Source: Martinezella lusitana
GTDB taxonomy: Bacteria; Pseudomonadota; Alphaproteobacteria; Rhizobiales; Rhizobiaceae
Length of the DNA: 64,000 nucleotides
Assembly (NCBI RefSeq): GCF_014207095.1
Contig: NZ_JACHBG010000002.1
Location: 620,001-684,000 of the forward strand
Direction of reading: 5' to 3'
Of this stretch, positions 26,056 to 35,051 are shown in pieces. Under the pieces are notes generated by a model, which was not told the origin of the DNA, did not search any database, and worked only from the letters and a program-made list of their open reading frames with translations. Both the position numbers and the translations under genes were made by a program. The number at the start of each line of letters is the position of its first letter. Positions within the stretch are counted from its first letter, which is position 1.

Positions 26056-27213
26056 TCAGTGCGGTTGAGGCGGCTGCAACTCTTCGGGGGAGCCTGATTC
26101 AATCTGCGATGTGTTCGCTGCCGCGCCAGCACCGGCGGCAAAGGCCTGCTTGACCTCTTCGATCGTCGCGGGTCGCGGTTTGGGGCCGATCGAAGAGGGT
26201 GAAACGGCGGGCTCAGCCGCCGTGGCCGGCAGTTCCGGAGAAGTTTCGGTTCCGCGTTCCTCGACTTGCCGCTTGGCGAGAGAGGGGGAGGCTGCCAGGA
26301 TTTCCTTGAGTGTCGCAGTCACGGGCAAATGCCCGTTCAAGTCAGTATTCGTATGATGCCAGGCATGCGGGACGCGCCGATCGGCGTCGATGAACGGGCG
26401 CGAGTTGATTTCGCCGAACCAGTCCCATGTGCCCATGACGTCGACCACATCGGTGAAGGCCGGTGGCATCGCGATGCGGGCGCCGATCGTCACGATTTTT
26501 ACAGTCGCGGCGTGCGCTGCTATTCGAGCTGCCGCCTGCTTGGACAGGTCGTGCAGGGCGGCTGAGAGGACCAGATTGCCTTTGGAGTGACCAACCAACA
26601 AATCGAAGGAGAGACGCTCGTCTGCAAGAAGCGCCTGCACGGTGCGCGTCGCCAGGCTGGTGCGGCTTGCCGATGCCTTGCCATACGCCCCGACTTTGGG
26701 CCGTCCGGCGAGATCGTCCAGTGTTTCCAGAAACGGGCGCAGACCCCTTAGGTGGCCAAAGAAGAAATGCCCTCCGAATGCCTCGGTAATGGCATCGGCG
26801 ATGCCGTAGCCGGAGACGACGACGGCGACAGGTCCCTGCACCGCATCGGCGACATTGCGGGCGAAGGCGGCAGCGCCAAGTGCCGAGCCGCCGATGCCGG
26901 CGACAGCGAGCGCTCGCACCTTGTCACCGCCTCTCAACACAAACTCATCCACCGTTTCAGAAAGGCGTATCGCCGCGCCGCCGCTTGGCGGAACGATCAT
27001 GATCGCGCCTTCGGCAGCCAGCGAGTCGCTGATGTAGAAGGCCTCTTCCGGCGTGATCACCTTGATGTCGTAGAATAGGGCATCCAGCGCAAGGTTCCGC
27101 TGGCGGAGGCCTTCAAGCGCAAGATTGCGGGCAGGGGAACGCTGCAGCCGCTCGGGGAGGCTCAATGTGCGTGCGAACTGCGTAAGGGAAAGTGTGAATG
27201 CCGTCTGGAACAT
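26056..27213 (-). CDS. Alpha/beta-hydrolase-like protein
   Basis: A 385-aa protein. The nucleophile elbow LLVGHSKGN (about residues 204-212, G-x-S-x-G) points to a serine hydrolase of the lipase/esterase fold, and a His lies in VPHAWHHTNTDLNGH near the end of the fold. The last 70 residues are low-complexity (P, A, E, S). There is no classical signal peptide. It is probably cytoplasmic or membrane-associated. The substrate is unknown. It shares its strand with trmL upstream (79 bases) but the two need not be co-transcribed. Confidence 0.6.
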   Translation of the reverse strand: MFQTAFTLSLTQFARTLSLPERLQRSPARNLALEGLRQRNLALDALFYDIKVITPEEAFYISDSLAAEGAIMIVPPSGGAAIRLSETVDEFVLRGGDKVRALAVAGIGGSALGAAAFARNVADAVQGPVAVVVSGYGIADAITEAFGGHFFFGHLRGLRPFLETLDDLAGRPKVGAYGKASASRTSLATRTVQALLADERLSFDLLVGHSKGNLVLSAALHDLSKQAAARIAAHAATVKIVTIGARIAMPPAFTDVVDVMGTWDWFGEINSRPFIDADRRVPHAWHHTNTDLNGHLPVTATLKEILAASPSLAKRQVEERGTETSPELPATAAEPAVSPSSIGPKPRPATIEEVKQAFAAGAGAAANTSQIESGSPEELQPPQPH

Positions 27214-27291
27214 GGGGTCACCTCGCCAAGGCTGCCTGAGTTAGAGCATTCCAAGGCCAAGCTTCTCACACTTTATCCGACGTGCCAACGC

Positions 27292-27786
27292 CTATTGGGG
27301 TGCGACATTCGATCCCGGGGGAAGTGGCGACCATTGCGTTTGTCGCAGCGCTTCGCCCGATATCATCGCCGCGGACATCGCGACGTTGATGGAGCGTTGG
27401 CCCTCGACCATCGGAATTAGGACGCGGCCGTCGGCCTTTTCTTGGACGTGATCGGGAACGCCGGCGCTTTCGCGGCCGAAAAGAAGCACGTCGTCATCGC
27501 GATAGGCAAAGCCGGTATAGGGCTGCGCCGCTTTGGTGGAGGCCAGCACCAGCCGGCGACTGCTTTCCAGACGCCATGCCTCGAAACGCTCCCAGTTCAC
27601 ATGTCGTGTCAGGGTGACGGCTGATAGATAATCCATGCCGGCACGCTTGAGGTTGCGGTCGGATATGTCGAAGCCGGCCGGCTCGATGATGTCGACGCCG
27701 AGGCCGAGGCACGCGGCGAGCCGCAGGATCGTGCCGGTGTTGCCGGGGATGTCGGGCTGATAGAGGGCGATGCGGAGCATGGTCAT
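27292..27786 (-). CDS. trmL: tRNA (cytidine/uridine-34 2'-O)-methyltransferase
   Basis: A SPOUT-fold methyltransferase of 164 aa that methylates the wobble ribose of tRNA-Leu isoacceptors. Visible motifs: ALYQPDIPGNTGTILRLAAC (N-terminal), LLFGRESAGVP (about residues 102-112) and the SAM-binding knot ending SINVAMSAAMISGEALRQ. Starts at 27786 and 27780 are both possible; neither has a clear ribosome binding site. A RIME-like repeat begins 10 bases upstream of ATG 27786. Confidence 0.92.
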   Translation of the reverse strand: MTMLRIALYQPDIPGNTGTILRLAACLGLGVDIIEPAGFDISDRNLKRAGMDYLSAVTLTRHVNWERFEAWRLESSRRLVLASTKAAQPYTGFAYRDDDVLLFGRESAGVPDHVQEKADGRVLIPMVEGQRSINVAMSAAMISGEALRQTQWSPLPPGSNVAPQ

Positions 27787-27795
27787 GTGCTGCAA

Positions 27796-27908
27796 CTAGA
27801 GCATGATGCCGAAAAGTGCACGCGGCTTTCGGACGAGATCATGCTCTACTTCTTTGATTCTAGAGCGGATGATCTTAGGTCAATTCGGCCTAAGATCATC
27901 CGCTCTAG
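27796..27908. repeat. RIME-like palindromic mosaic repeat, copy B
   Basis: The element has two palindromes joined by ACTTCTTTGATT. The right one is a perfect 20-bp inverted repeat (27860-27879 and 27889-27908) with a 9-base loop. The left one runs from CTAGAGCATGAT to ATCATGCTCTA. It is the reverse complement relative of copy A (6239-6354). It lies just upstream of trmL on that gene's strand, so it may form part of its 5' region. Confidence 0.8.
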
Positions 27909-28078
27909 CGAAATCGCCGGGATTTGTCTCCGATTTTTGTTGATTTGTCGATTTTCGTGATGCGTTCCATCAGCAGAATTGAAGGGTTTCGCCCATTTTT
28001 CAGGCATATTCCTCTTTTCAAAAAAGAAAAGCCGCGCTAAAAGACAAGCGCTCTACAACTTGCGAACGAAGGAGGCTC

Positions 28079-28138
28079 ATGATGGATATCTTGTTTGTGA
28101 CGATGCGCCTCCTGTCGGCCTTTTTTCGGACCCGCTGA
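28079..28138 (+). CDS. Candidate 19-aa small peptide with a perfect ribosome binding site
   Basis: A 20-codon frame with AAGGAGG five bases before ATG ATG. The peptide MMDILFVTMRLLSAFFRTR is hydrophobic with a basic end and could insert in the membrane. GCGCC-ACAA-GGCGC (28141-28154) follows directly after the stop, then a C-rich and T-rich stretch. It ends 154 bases before the ABC exporter at 28293. It may be an independent small protein or a leader peptide of the exporter; I cannot tell which from one sequence. Confidence 0.45.
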   Translation: MMDILFVTMRLLSAFFRTR

Positions 28139-28292
28139 GAGCGCCACAAGGCGCGAATTCGCAAGCATTCCCCCCTTTTTGAGTCATTGCGCGGCTGGCA
28201 TAGCCTCGTTGTTTTATCGCCCAACCACCATATGAATCTGCGACCTTTGGGCGCAACGGGTGGTCACAGGGTCGAGTCTTTGGAGCATTTCA

Positions 28293-30146
28293 ATGTTTGG
28301 CTGGTTTGAACGCCGACTAAATCCATTTCCGAGCGAGGTGCCGGATACGCCTCCGCAGGGCCTCTTTGCATTCTGCTGGCACTATTCCAAACCTGCACTG
28401 CCGTGGCTGATCGCCATGAGTATCCTCACCACGTCGATCGCAGTCGGCGAGGTGGCGCTGTTCAAGTTCCTCGGCGATATCGTCGAATGGCTGACGAAGG
28501 CGGATAAGGCGACCTTCCTGCAGACGGAATGGCACAAACTGTTCTGGATGGGCGCGATGGTGCTGGTCGGCTTGCCGTTTGCGGCGATCCTCAACAGCTT
28601 CATCATGCATCAAGTGCTGCTCGGCAATTATCCGATGATCGCACGCTGGCAGATGCACCGCTTCCTGCTGCGCCACAGCATGACCTTTTTCGCCAACGAG
28701 TTTGCCGGCCGCGTTGCCACCAAGGTGATGCAGACCTCGCTTGCCGTGCGCGAGACGGTGATGAAGATCCTCGACGTCTTCGTCTATGTGTTCGCTTATT
28801 TCCTCTCGATGATCCTCGTCATCGCGGCGGCGGACTGGCGCCTGATGTTCCCGATCCTGCTCTGGCTCGGCGTCTATGTGGCGATCGTCTCCTACTTCGT
28901 GCCTGTGCTGCGCAAGATCGCGTCGCAGCAGGCCGATGCGCGCTCGATGATGACGGGCCGCGTGGTCGACAGCTACACCAACATCGCTACGGTAAAGCTG
29001 TTCTCGCATGCGGGTCGCGAGGAGACCTATGCCAGGGCCGGCATGGAGGAGTTCCTCGATACCGTGCACAAGCAGATGCGGAAGGTTACGCTGTTCCACG
29101 CGAGCGTCTATTTCAACAACTGCGCGGCGCTGTTCATCGTCTCGGCCATGTCGATCTGGTTCTGGCTCAATGGTACGATTTCGGTCGGCTCCATCGCTAT
29201 TGCCATCGGCCTTGCCATGCGCGTCAACGGCATGTCGCAGTGGGTGATGTGGGAAGTCTCGGCGCTCTTCGAAAACATCGGCACGGTCTATGACGGCATG
29301 GGCATGATGACGAAGCCGCACGACATTATCGACAAGCCGGCAGCATCGCCGATCATTGCCAAGCAGGGTGCGATCCGGTTCGATCACATTCGTTTCCACT
29401 ACGGCAAGGCGAAGGGGGTCATGGAAGACCTGTCCCTCGATATCCGTGCGGGTGAAAAGGTTGGTCTGGTCGGCCGCTCCGGCGCCGGCAAGACGACCCT
29501 GATGAACCTCTTGCTGCGCTTCTACGATCTGGAAGGCGGCCGCATCACCATCGACGGTCACGATATTGCTGGCGTCACGCAGGACAGCCTTCGTTCGATG
29601 ATCGGCGTGGTGACGCAGGATACGTCATTGCTGCATCGCTCGATCCGCGACAACATCGCCTATGGTCGCCCCGACGCGACTGATGAGGATGTCATCCGGG
29701 CGGCCAAGCGCGCCAATGCGTGGGAGTTCATCGAGGGCCTGGTCGACATGCATGGCCGCACGGGGCTCGATGCGCAGGTCGGGGAGCGAGGCGTCAAGCT
29801 CTCAGGCGGCCAGCGGCAGCGTATCGCGATCGCCCGCGTCTTCCTGAAGGACGCGCCGATCCTGGTGCTCGACGAGGCGACCTCGGCGCTCGATTCCGAA
29901 GTGGAAGCGGCGATCCAGGAAAACCTCTTCGCGCTGATGCATGGCAAGACGGTGATCGCGATTGCGCACCGGCTGTCGACGCTGACCGAGATGGACCGCC
30001 TTGTCGTTCTCGACAAGGGCCGGATCATCGAGATGGGCACGCACCAGGAGCTGGCCCAGAATGGCGGCATCTATGCCGAGCTCTGGAGTCGCCAGTCCGG
30101 CGGCTTCCTCGCCGATCACGAAGAGGCTGAAGCGGCTGCTCAATAG
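28293..30146 (+). CDS. ABC half-exporter (fused permease and ATPase)
   Basis: A 617-aa inner-membrane exporter half. The transmembrane domain (about residues 30-330) has six predicted helices. The ATPase (about 365-600) holds Walker A GRSGAGKTTL, signature LSGGQRQRIAIARVF, Walker B LVLDEATSALD and H-loop IAHRLS. The order matches MsbA/LmrA-type exporters that work as dimers. ATG 28293 is chosen; the frame is open to 28260 but without a start of similar quality. A terminator follows at 30157. A close relative lies at 31146-33008, so heterodimer formation is possible. Substrate unknown. Confidence 0.93.
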   Translation: MFGWFERRLNPFPSEVPDTPPQGLFAFCWHYSKPALPWLIAMSILTTSIAVGEVALFKFLGDIVEWLTKADKATFLQTEWHKLFWMGAMVLVGLPFAAILNSFIMHQVLLGNYPMIARWQMHRFLLRHSMTFFANEFAGRVATKVMQTSLAVRETVMKILDVFVYVFAYFLSMILVIAAADWRLMFPILLWLGVYVAIVSYFVPVLRKIASQQADARSMMTGRVVDSYTNIATVKLFSHAGREETYARAGMEEFLDTVHKQMRKVTLFHASVYFNNCAALFIVSAMSIWFWLNGTISVGSIAIAIGLAMRVNGMSQWVMWEVSALFENIGTVYDGMGMMTKPHDIIDKPAASPIIAKQGAIRFDHIRFHYGKAKGVMEDLSLDIRAGEKVGLVGRSGAGKTTLMNLLLRFYDLEGGRITIDGHDIAGVTQDSLRSMIGVVTQDTSLLHRSIRDNIAYGRPDATDEDVIRAAKRANAWEFIEGLVDMHGRTGLDAQVGERGVKLSGGQRQRIAIARVFLKDAPILVLDEATSALDSEVEAAIQENLFALMHGKTVIAIAHRLSTLTEMDRLVVLDKGRIIEMGTHQELAQNGGIYAELWSRQSGGFLADHEEAEAAAQ

Positions 30147-30156
30147 GGGACTGAAC

Positions 30157-30190
30157 AACTGGGGCGCTTTGGCGCCCCAGTTGCTGTTTT
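30157..30190 (+). terminator. Terminator of the first ABC exporter
   Basis: Perfect 11-bp stem AACTGGGGCGC / GCGCCCCAGTT with loop TTTG, followed by GCTGTTTT. It begins 10 bases after the exporter stop codon. Confidence 0.88.
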
Positions 30191-30256
30191 CCCTTAGTGG
30201 CTATTTTTCCCAGTATCCAAAACGGAACCAAGGCGTCGGGAAGACGACGCTGCGGG

Positions 30257-30868
30257 CTAACGGCTTGCAAGAGCGAGTTGGAGTGCGAGTGCCCCGAACG
30301 CTGTGGCGAAGCTTCGCCGCATCCACGACTGCACGGTCGGATTCGAGACGATGTGGCGTCGCAGGTAGGCGGCAAACACGCCGTATCCTGTGAAGACGAT
30401 GAAGGTCAGCGCCATGAATATCAGGCTGAGCTTCAGCATCAGCGCAACGGGGTTAGGCTGATCCGGCGTCACGAATTGAGGCAGGAAGGCGAAGAAGAAG
30501 ATCGACAGTTTCGGATTGAGGAGATTGATCAGGATTGCCGAGCCAATCACTTGCCGGCTGTCCTTGTCAGTCGGCGCACCGTCGACGCGCAACATGCCTC
30601 GCGCCAGAAACATCGACCATGCCATATAGAGCAGATAGGCGACTCCGAGCCATTTGAGCGCTTGAAACGCCAAGGCGCTGGTGTGCAGGAGCGCGGCAAG
30701 ACCACTGATTGCCGCAAGCAAATGCGGGATTATGCCGAGCGTGCAGCCGAACGCGGCGACGATACTCGCTCTGGCGCCGCCCGATAATCCCGCAGCGAGG
30801 GTGTAGATTGCTCCGGTGCCCGGAGACGCCACGATGATGAGAGTCGTTATCAAAAACTCCATGCTCAT
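30257..30868 (-). CDS. LysE/RhtB-family amino acid exporter
   Basis: A 203-aa inner-membrane protein with six hydrophobic segments. N-terminal IIVASPGTGAIYTLAAGLSG replaces the usual PGP with SPG and fits the RhtB branch; NLLNPKLSIFFFAFLPQFV (about residues 114-132) is the family's second signature. It should export small amino acids or related metabolites. It lies on the opposite strand between two ABC exporter genes; no regulator is next to it. Confidence 0.9.
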   Translation of the reverse strand: MSMEFLITTLIIVASPGTGAIYTLAAGLSGGARASIVAAFGCTLGIIPHLLAAISGLAALLHTSALAFQALKWLGVAYLLYMAWSMFLARGMLRVDGAPTDKDSRQVIGSAILINLLNPKLSIFFFAFLPQFVTPDQPNPVALMLKLSLIFMALTFIVFTGYGVFAAYLRRHIVSNPTVQSWMRRSFATAFGALALQLALASR

Positions 30869-31145
30869 GCGATTGCTCCCACGGGAGAGCAGGGGATTGG
30901 CGACGGGTGAGGTGAATATGTCGGGTCAGCTTGAGACGAAGTGGCGGGCATGGTTCTCACTCGATGATCGTTTCGAGCAATATCGAGCTGCCGTGTTCTT
31001 CGGTCTTGAATGAAATTGCGCGTCGCCGCCATCTCGCGCCGAGCTTCAATCGAAACCCTCAGCCATGGCATTCTAACGAAAATGTAACCTTCTGCGGCTC
31101 CTGCCTTTACTTTCCGGGCCTTCGGAAATTCCCTATATCGCTTCC

Positions 31146-33008
31146 ATGTTCATTCGTTCGGTGTTCCGTCTGTTCGAGACGTGGATTGATCCCTACTACC
31201 GGAGCGGCGATCTCCGCCCGCCGCGGTCGCTTGGCGCTTTCATCTGGTATTATGTCGGCCAGGCGAAGGGGCCGTTCCTGGCGATGGCGGCGCTCGGTGG
31301 AGCCGTTGCCATGCTGGAGGCGGCACTGTTCTGGTTCGTCGGTCATCTGGTCGATATCCTCGACAAGGTGAAGCCGGACGAGGGGTGGACCGGGCTGCTT
31401 GCCGGTCACGGTGGCGCACTTCTCGGCATGGTCTTCGTGGTGCTCGTGGTGCGCTTCGTGATCGTCAGCCTCGGCGCGTTGGTCGAGGAGCAGGTGGTCG
31501 TTCCCGGATTTCTCAATCTCGTGCGCTGGCAGGCCTACCGGCATGTGGCGAGGCAGTCGGTCGAATTCTTCCAGAATGATTTCTCCGGCCGCGTCGTCAC
31601 CAAAGTCTGGATGGCGGGGCAGGCGACGGGCGATCTCGTCGTGTCGCTACTGCAGGTGGTCTGGTTCATCATCATCTATGCCGCCTCCACGATCGCGCTC
31701 GTCGGTGGGCTCGACTGGCGGCTGGCGCTGGTGATTGCGGTGTGGATCGGCGTCTTTTCGCTGCTGGCCCGCCACTTCGTACCGCGCATCCGGCAGCATG
31801 CGCGCAACGCCGCTGAGGTATCCTCGATGCTGAACGGGCGCATGGTCGACGCCTATGCCAATATCCAGACGCTGAAGCTCTTCGGACGGGAGGAGCAGAA
31901 CGACGACTATATCCGGCGGGGTTTCGACCGCTTCCAGGCCGCCGTCATGCCGTTTACGCGGCTGCTGACCGGCGTGCGCTCGTCGCTTGCGTTGCTCTCC
32001 GGCGTCATGATCACCACGATCGGCGCGCTCGCCGTGCATCTCTGGCTGGCTGGCGAGATCTCGACCGGCGGCGTCGCCTTCACCCTCAGCATGGTTCTGA
32101 GACTGAACATGCTCTTCGGCCGCATGATGTCTCAATTCAACGCCATCATGCGCAATCTCGGCACGATCCAGAACTCGGCCGAGATGATCTCCGAACCCAT
32201 CGGACTGGTTGACCGGGTTGCGGCCAAGGATCTGGCGATCAGCGGTCCTGAAATCCGTTTCGAGAATGTGACCTTCCATTACGGGCGCGGCGGCGGCATC
32301 ATCGATGATTTCTCTCTCAGTGTGCGCGCAGGTGAGAAGGTCGGCATCGTCGGCCGTTCCGGGGCGGGCAAGACGACGCTCGTCAACTTGCTCCTGCGCT
32401 TCTACGATCTCGAAGGCGGCCGCATCCTGATCGATGGCCAGGATATTGCCGGCGTGCGGCAGGAATCGCTACGGGGCGCCATCGGCATGGTGACGCAGGA
32501 TACGGCTCTTCTCAATCGATCCATTCGCGACAATATTCTCTTCGGCCGTCCGGATGCCAACGACGAGCAGATGGTGGAAGCGGCACGACAGGCAGAGGCC
32601 GACGAGTTCATCACTGCTCTGCAGGATCAGAAGGGACGCGTGGCTTACGCAGCTCATGTAGGTGAGCGCGGCGTCAAGCTCTCCGGCGGCCAGCGTCAGC
32701 GTATCGCCATCGCGCGCGTCATGTTGAAAGATGCGCCCATTCTCGTGCTCGACGAGGCGACGTCGGCGCTGGATTCCGAGGCTGAGGCCGTGCTGCAATC
32801 CAACCTCGACGGGTTGATGAAAGGCAAAACCGTTCTGGCGATCGCCCACAGGCTTTCGACCATTGCCAAGCTCGACCGGCTGATCGTCATCGACAAGGGC
32901 GAAATCATCGAGGAGGGAACCCACGAAGAGCTGATCGCTCGTGGCGGCCTTTACTCCGAGCTATGGGCGCGCCAGTCCGGCGGCTTCATTGCTGCGGATT
33001 CGGATTGA
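31146..33008 (+). CDS. ABC half-exporter (fused permease and ATPase), paralog
   Basis: A 620-aa protein with six helices (about residues 35-330) and an ATPase domain containing Walker A GRSGAGKTTL, LSGGQRQRIAIARVM, LVLDEATSALD and IAHRLS. It shares long stretches with the exporter at 28293, for example LLLRFYDLEGGRI and QSGGF at the end, so the two arose by duplication. It may pair with that protein or act as a homodimer. The ATG lies directly after a GC-rich leader of about 270 bases in which I see no other gene. Confidence 0.93.
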   Translation: MFIRSVFRLFETWIDPYYRSGDLRPPRSLGAFIWYYVGQAKGPFLAMAALGGAVAMLEAALFWFVGHLVDILDKVKPDEGWTGLLAGHGGALLGMVFVVLVVRFVIVSLGALVEEQVVVPGFLNLVRWQAYRHVARQSVEFFQNDFSGRVVTKVWMAGQATGDLVVSLLQVVWFIIIYAASTIALVGGLDWRLALVIAVWIGVFSLLARHFVPRIRQHARNAAEVSSMLNGRMVDAYANIQTLKLFGREEQNDDYIRRGFDRFQAAVMPFTRLLTGVRSSLALLSGVMITTIGALAVHLWLAGEISTGGVAFTLSMVLRLNMLFGRMMSQFNAIMRNLGTIQNSAEMISEPIGLVDRVAAKDLAISGPEIRFENVTFHYGRGGGIIDDFSLSVRAGEKVGIVGRSGAGKTTLVNLLLRFYDLEGGRILIDGQDIAGVRQESLRGAIGMVTQDTALLNRSIRDNILFGRPDANDEQMVEAARQAEADEFITALQDQKGRVAYAAHVGERGVKLSGGQRQRIAIARVMLKDAPILVLDEATSALDSEAEAVLQSNLDGLMKGKTVLAIAHRLSTIAKLDRLIVIDKGEIIEEGTHEELIARGGLYSELWARQSGGFIAADSD

Positions 33009-33042
33009 TCGCATCCGCCCTACTCGATCGCGGCATGCATGT

Positions 33043-33990
33043 TTATTGATGGCGAGGAACGCTGAATTCCGTCATCAGACCAAAATGGTTCGAGCCCATC
33101 GCATCGCGGATCTGCGTCACGGATATCAGCCGCAGCGGGGCGCGGGCGAAGACGTGATCGATGGTGATGCCATAGGCTCCTGCTGCGATCGGCCAGGTTG
33201 CCGGCTCCGGAAAGGCATGACGCAGACCGGTCGCGGCGAGAAAGTCGCGCATGTCGGGCGTGATGACGGAAGCGTTGAAGTCGCCTGCGAGAAGCAATGG
33301 TCCCTTCACATCCTCGAGGGCTGCCGCGAGGAGACCAAGCTCGACCTGATGGAACTCGTCAAAATAGGGCTTGCTCAGATGAGCCGAGGCAAAATTCACC
33401 GGCTGGCCATCCATGTCGATGGTGGCCAGAATGAAGCGATTGTCCCATAGGCTGCCAAGGCTGCGCATCATCTGGGTCTGAAACGGTCTTTTTGACAGTA
33501 TCAAGGAATCGCAATCGGTGGTCATCACGCCGCAGCCGATGCGGTAGGGATAGACCTTGAGGATGCGATCCATTTCCGAGAAAATCGGTCCTGCCTCGAA
33601 AATTTCCACGACATCGGCATTGGAGCCAACGATGAAGTCGGTAATACGGGTGCCGTTTTCAAAATTGCTGTCCTCGATATTGAAGGATAGCAGCCTGAAA
33701 TGCCCGCCGCCCGCCTCCGCCGACGCGACAAGGGAGGATGCGGCGTATTCCTGCAGCATGAACACCGAGTGGATCGCCAGCGCGGCGCCTGCCACTGTCA
33801 GGAACATCGCGTACCAGTGGCGTTTGAAGAGGAATGCGATCAGCGCCAGTATGATCGCAAACAGGCTTATATGGGTCTGCAGGCTTTCGAAAAAGCCCAG
33901 TACCCAGAGATCGGCGGCATAACGTGCTGCAAGGATGCCCAAAGCCAGCGTGGCGAGAACGCAAAGAACGCAATAAACTGTGTGCCTCAT
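33043..33990 (-). CDS. Membrane-anchored endonuclease/exonuclease/phosphatase (EEP) family protein
   Basis: A 315-aa protein. Three hydrophobic segments fill residues about 1-80, then an EEP domain begins at FRLLSFNIEDSN. Catalytic motifs: GDFNAS (about residues 238-243), IDHVFAR (about 276-282) and SNH (about 299-301). The last motif is normally SDH, so Asp is replaced by Asn. Family members cut phosphodiester or phosphate bonds of nucleic acids or lipids. The domain should face the periplasm. It is convergent with the second ABC exporter. The D-to-N change may reduce activity. Confidence 0.82.
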   Translation of the reverse strand: MRHTVYCVLCVLATLALGILAARYAADLWVLGFFESLQTHISLFAIILALIAFLFKRHWYAMFLTVAGAALAIHSVFMLQEYAASSLVASAEAGGGHFRLLSFNIEDSNFENGTRITDFIVGSNADVVEIFEAGPIFSEMDRILKVYPYRIGCGVMTTDCDSLILSKRPFQTQMMRSLGSLWDNRFILATIDMDGQPVNFASAHLSKPYFDEFHQVELGLLAAALEDVKGPLLLAGDFNASVITPDMRDFLAATGLRHAFPEPATWPIAAGAYGITIDHVFARAPLRLISVTQIRDAMGSNHFGLMTEFSVPRHQ

Positions 33991-34370
33991 GGGACATTCT
34001 CGTGCTGATTTTCGATATTTTCACGACGTAAGGTCCGACTGCAATCCTCCACAAATTGCCGGGGAAATCCATTCGGTTTTAAGAGGTAAGAATTAAGCCC
34101 TGCGGAGTGATAAAATCGCGACTATGGCGACATTTCCTGCGGTGCAGCACAGAAAATGCTGTCAATTTTGCGGTGCGGAGCAAAATTGGTGCGGAGTGAA
34201 ATTCATGGTTTTTCATGAGCTTAGCTTCCCATTCTTACGACGGGAACGCTTGCGTTGCCGCTCTGCGACGCAATAGCGCAGTTTTGCCGCGACATTGTGC
34301 CCTCTAAGCTTGCCAAGGCTGGACATAATTTGCGATCAAGCTTAGAACGCAGCGGGTTACGGAGGAATCT

Positions 34371-34394
34371 ATGGCGGAATTGTGGTCGCATTGA
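34371..34394 (+). CDS. Candidate 7-codon upstream open frame of petA
   Basis: ATG at 34371 with GGAGG six bases before, encoding MAELWSH and a TGA. It lies 64 bases before the petA start. Too short to prove by sequence, but its ribosome binding site is much better than expected by chance. Confidence 0.3.
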   Translation: MAELWSH

Positions 34395-34415
34395 TTCGCC
34401 GTTAGTGAGAGGGGT

Positions 34416-34438
34416 ACCGCGGTTTCACCGTGGTTTTG
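34416..34438 (+). promoter_or_regulatory. Hairpin with T-run in the petA leader
   Basis: ACCGCGG (34416-34422) pairs with CCGTGGT (34428-34434) with one G-T pair and loop TTTCA, followed by TTTGCGGG. It sits between the short upstream frame and petA and could act as an attenuator or translation-control stem. The 468 bases at 33991-34458 hold no other gene that I can support. Confidence 0.35.
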
Positions 34439-34458
34439 CGGGAAGAGGATGTGCAGCG

Positions 34459-35037
34459 TTGAGCGAGCATAGTACGACAAGTGAATCCACAGGCGAGCCT
34501 ACGCGCCGCGATTTCCTTTATTTGACGACAGGCATGGCCGGCGCAGTTGGCGCGGTTTCGGTTGCATGGCCGTTTATCGATCAGATGCGGCCGGACGCAT
34601 CGACGCTTGCTCTTGCATCCATCGAAGTCGACGTGTCGAGCCTCGAGCCTGGCATGTCCCTGACGGTGAAATGGCGCGGCAAGCCCGTTTTTATCCGTAA
34701 CCGCACGCAAAAGGAAATCGACGATGCCAAGGGCACGCAGCTTTCGGACCTGAAGGATCCGGTTGCTCGCAATGCCAATCTCCCGGCTGATGCGCAGGCA
34801 ACAGACGTTGCCCGTTCGGCGGGCGAGGGCAAGGAAAACTGGCTCGTCATGATCGGCGTCTGCACCCATCTCGGTTGCATCCCGCTTGGTCAGGCAGGGG
34901 AATATGGCGGGTGGTTCTGTCCCTGCCATGGTTCGGTCTACGATACCGCCGGTCGCATACGCCATGGGCCTGCGCCGCAGAACCTCTCCATACCGCAATA
35001 TGCGTTCACGTCGGATAAGAAGATCAAGGTCGGTTGA
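34459..35037 (+). CDS. petA: Ubiquinol-cytochrome c reductase Rieske iron-sulfur subunit
   Basis: The Rieske subunit of cytochrome bc1, 192 aa. The N-terminus has a Tat-type signal-anchor ([10 protein letters not shown] then a helix to about residue 35). The [2Fe-2S] cluster ligands lie in CTHLGC (about 136-141) and CPCHGS (about 156-161). The start is a TTG at 34459, with GAGGA ten bases upstream; it gives the length typical of rhizobial PetA and no ATG fits. The frame upstream stays open to 34255 but is not protein-like. First gene of petABC; 14 bases precede petB. It takes electrons from ubiquinol and passes them to cytochrome c1. Confidence 0.95.
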   Translation: MSEHSTTSESTGEPTRRDFLYLTTGMAGAVGAVSVAWPFIDQMRPDASTLALASIEVDVSSLEPGMSLTVKWRGKPVFIRNRTQKEIDDAKGTQLSDLKDPVARNANLPADAQATDVARSAGEGKENWLVMIGVCTHLGCIPLGQAGEYGGWFCPCHGSVYDTAGRIRHGPAPQNLSIPQYAFTSDKKIKVG

Positions 35038-35051
35038 GGGGGAGCTGAATC

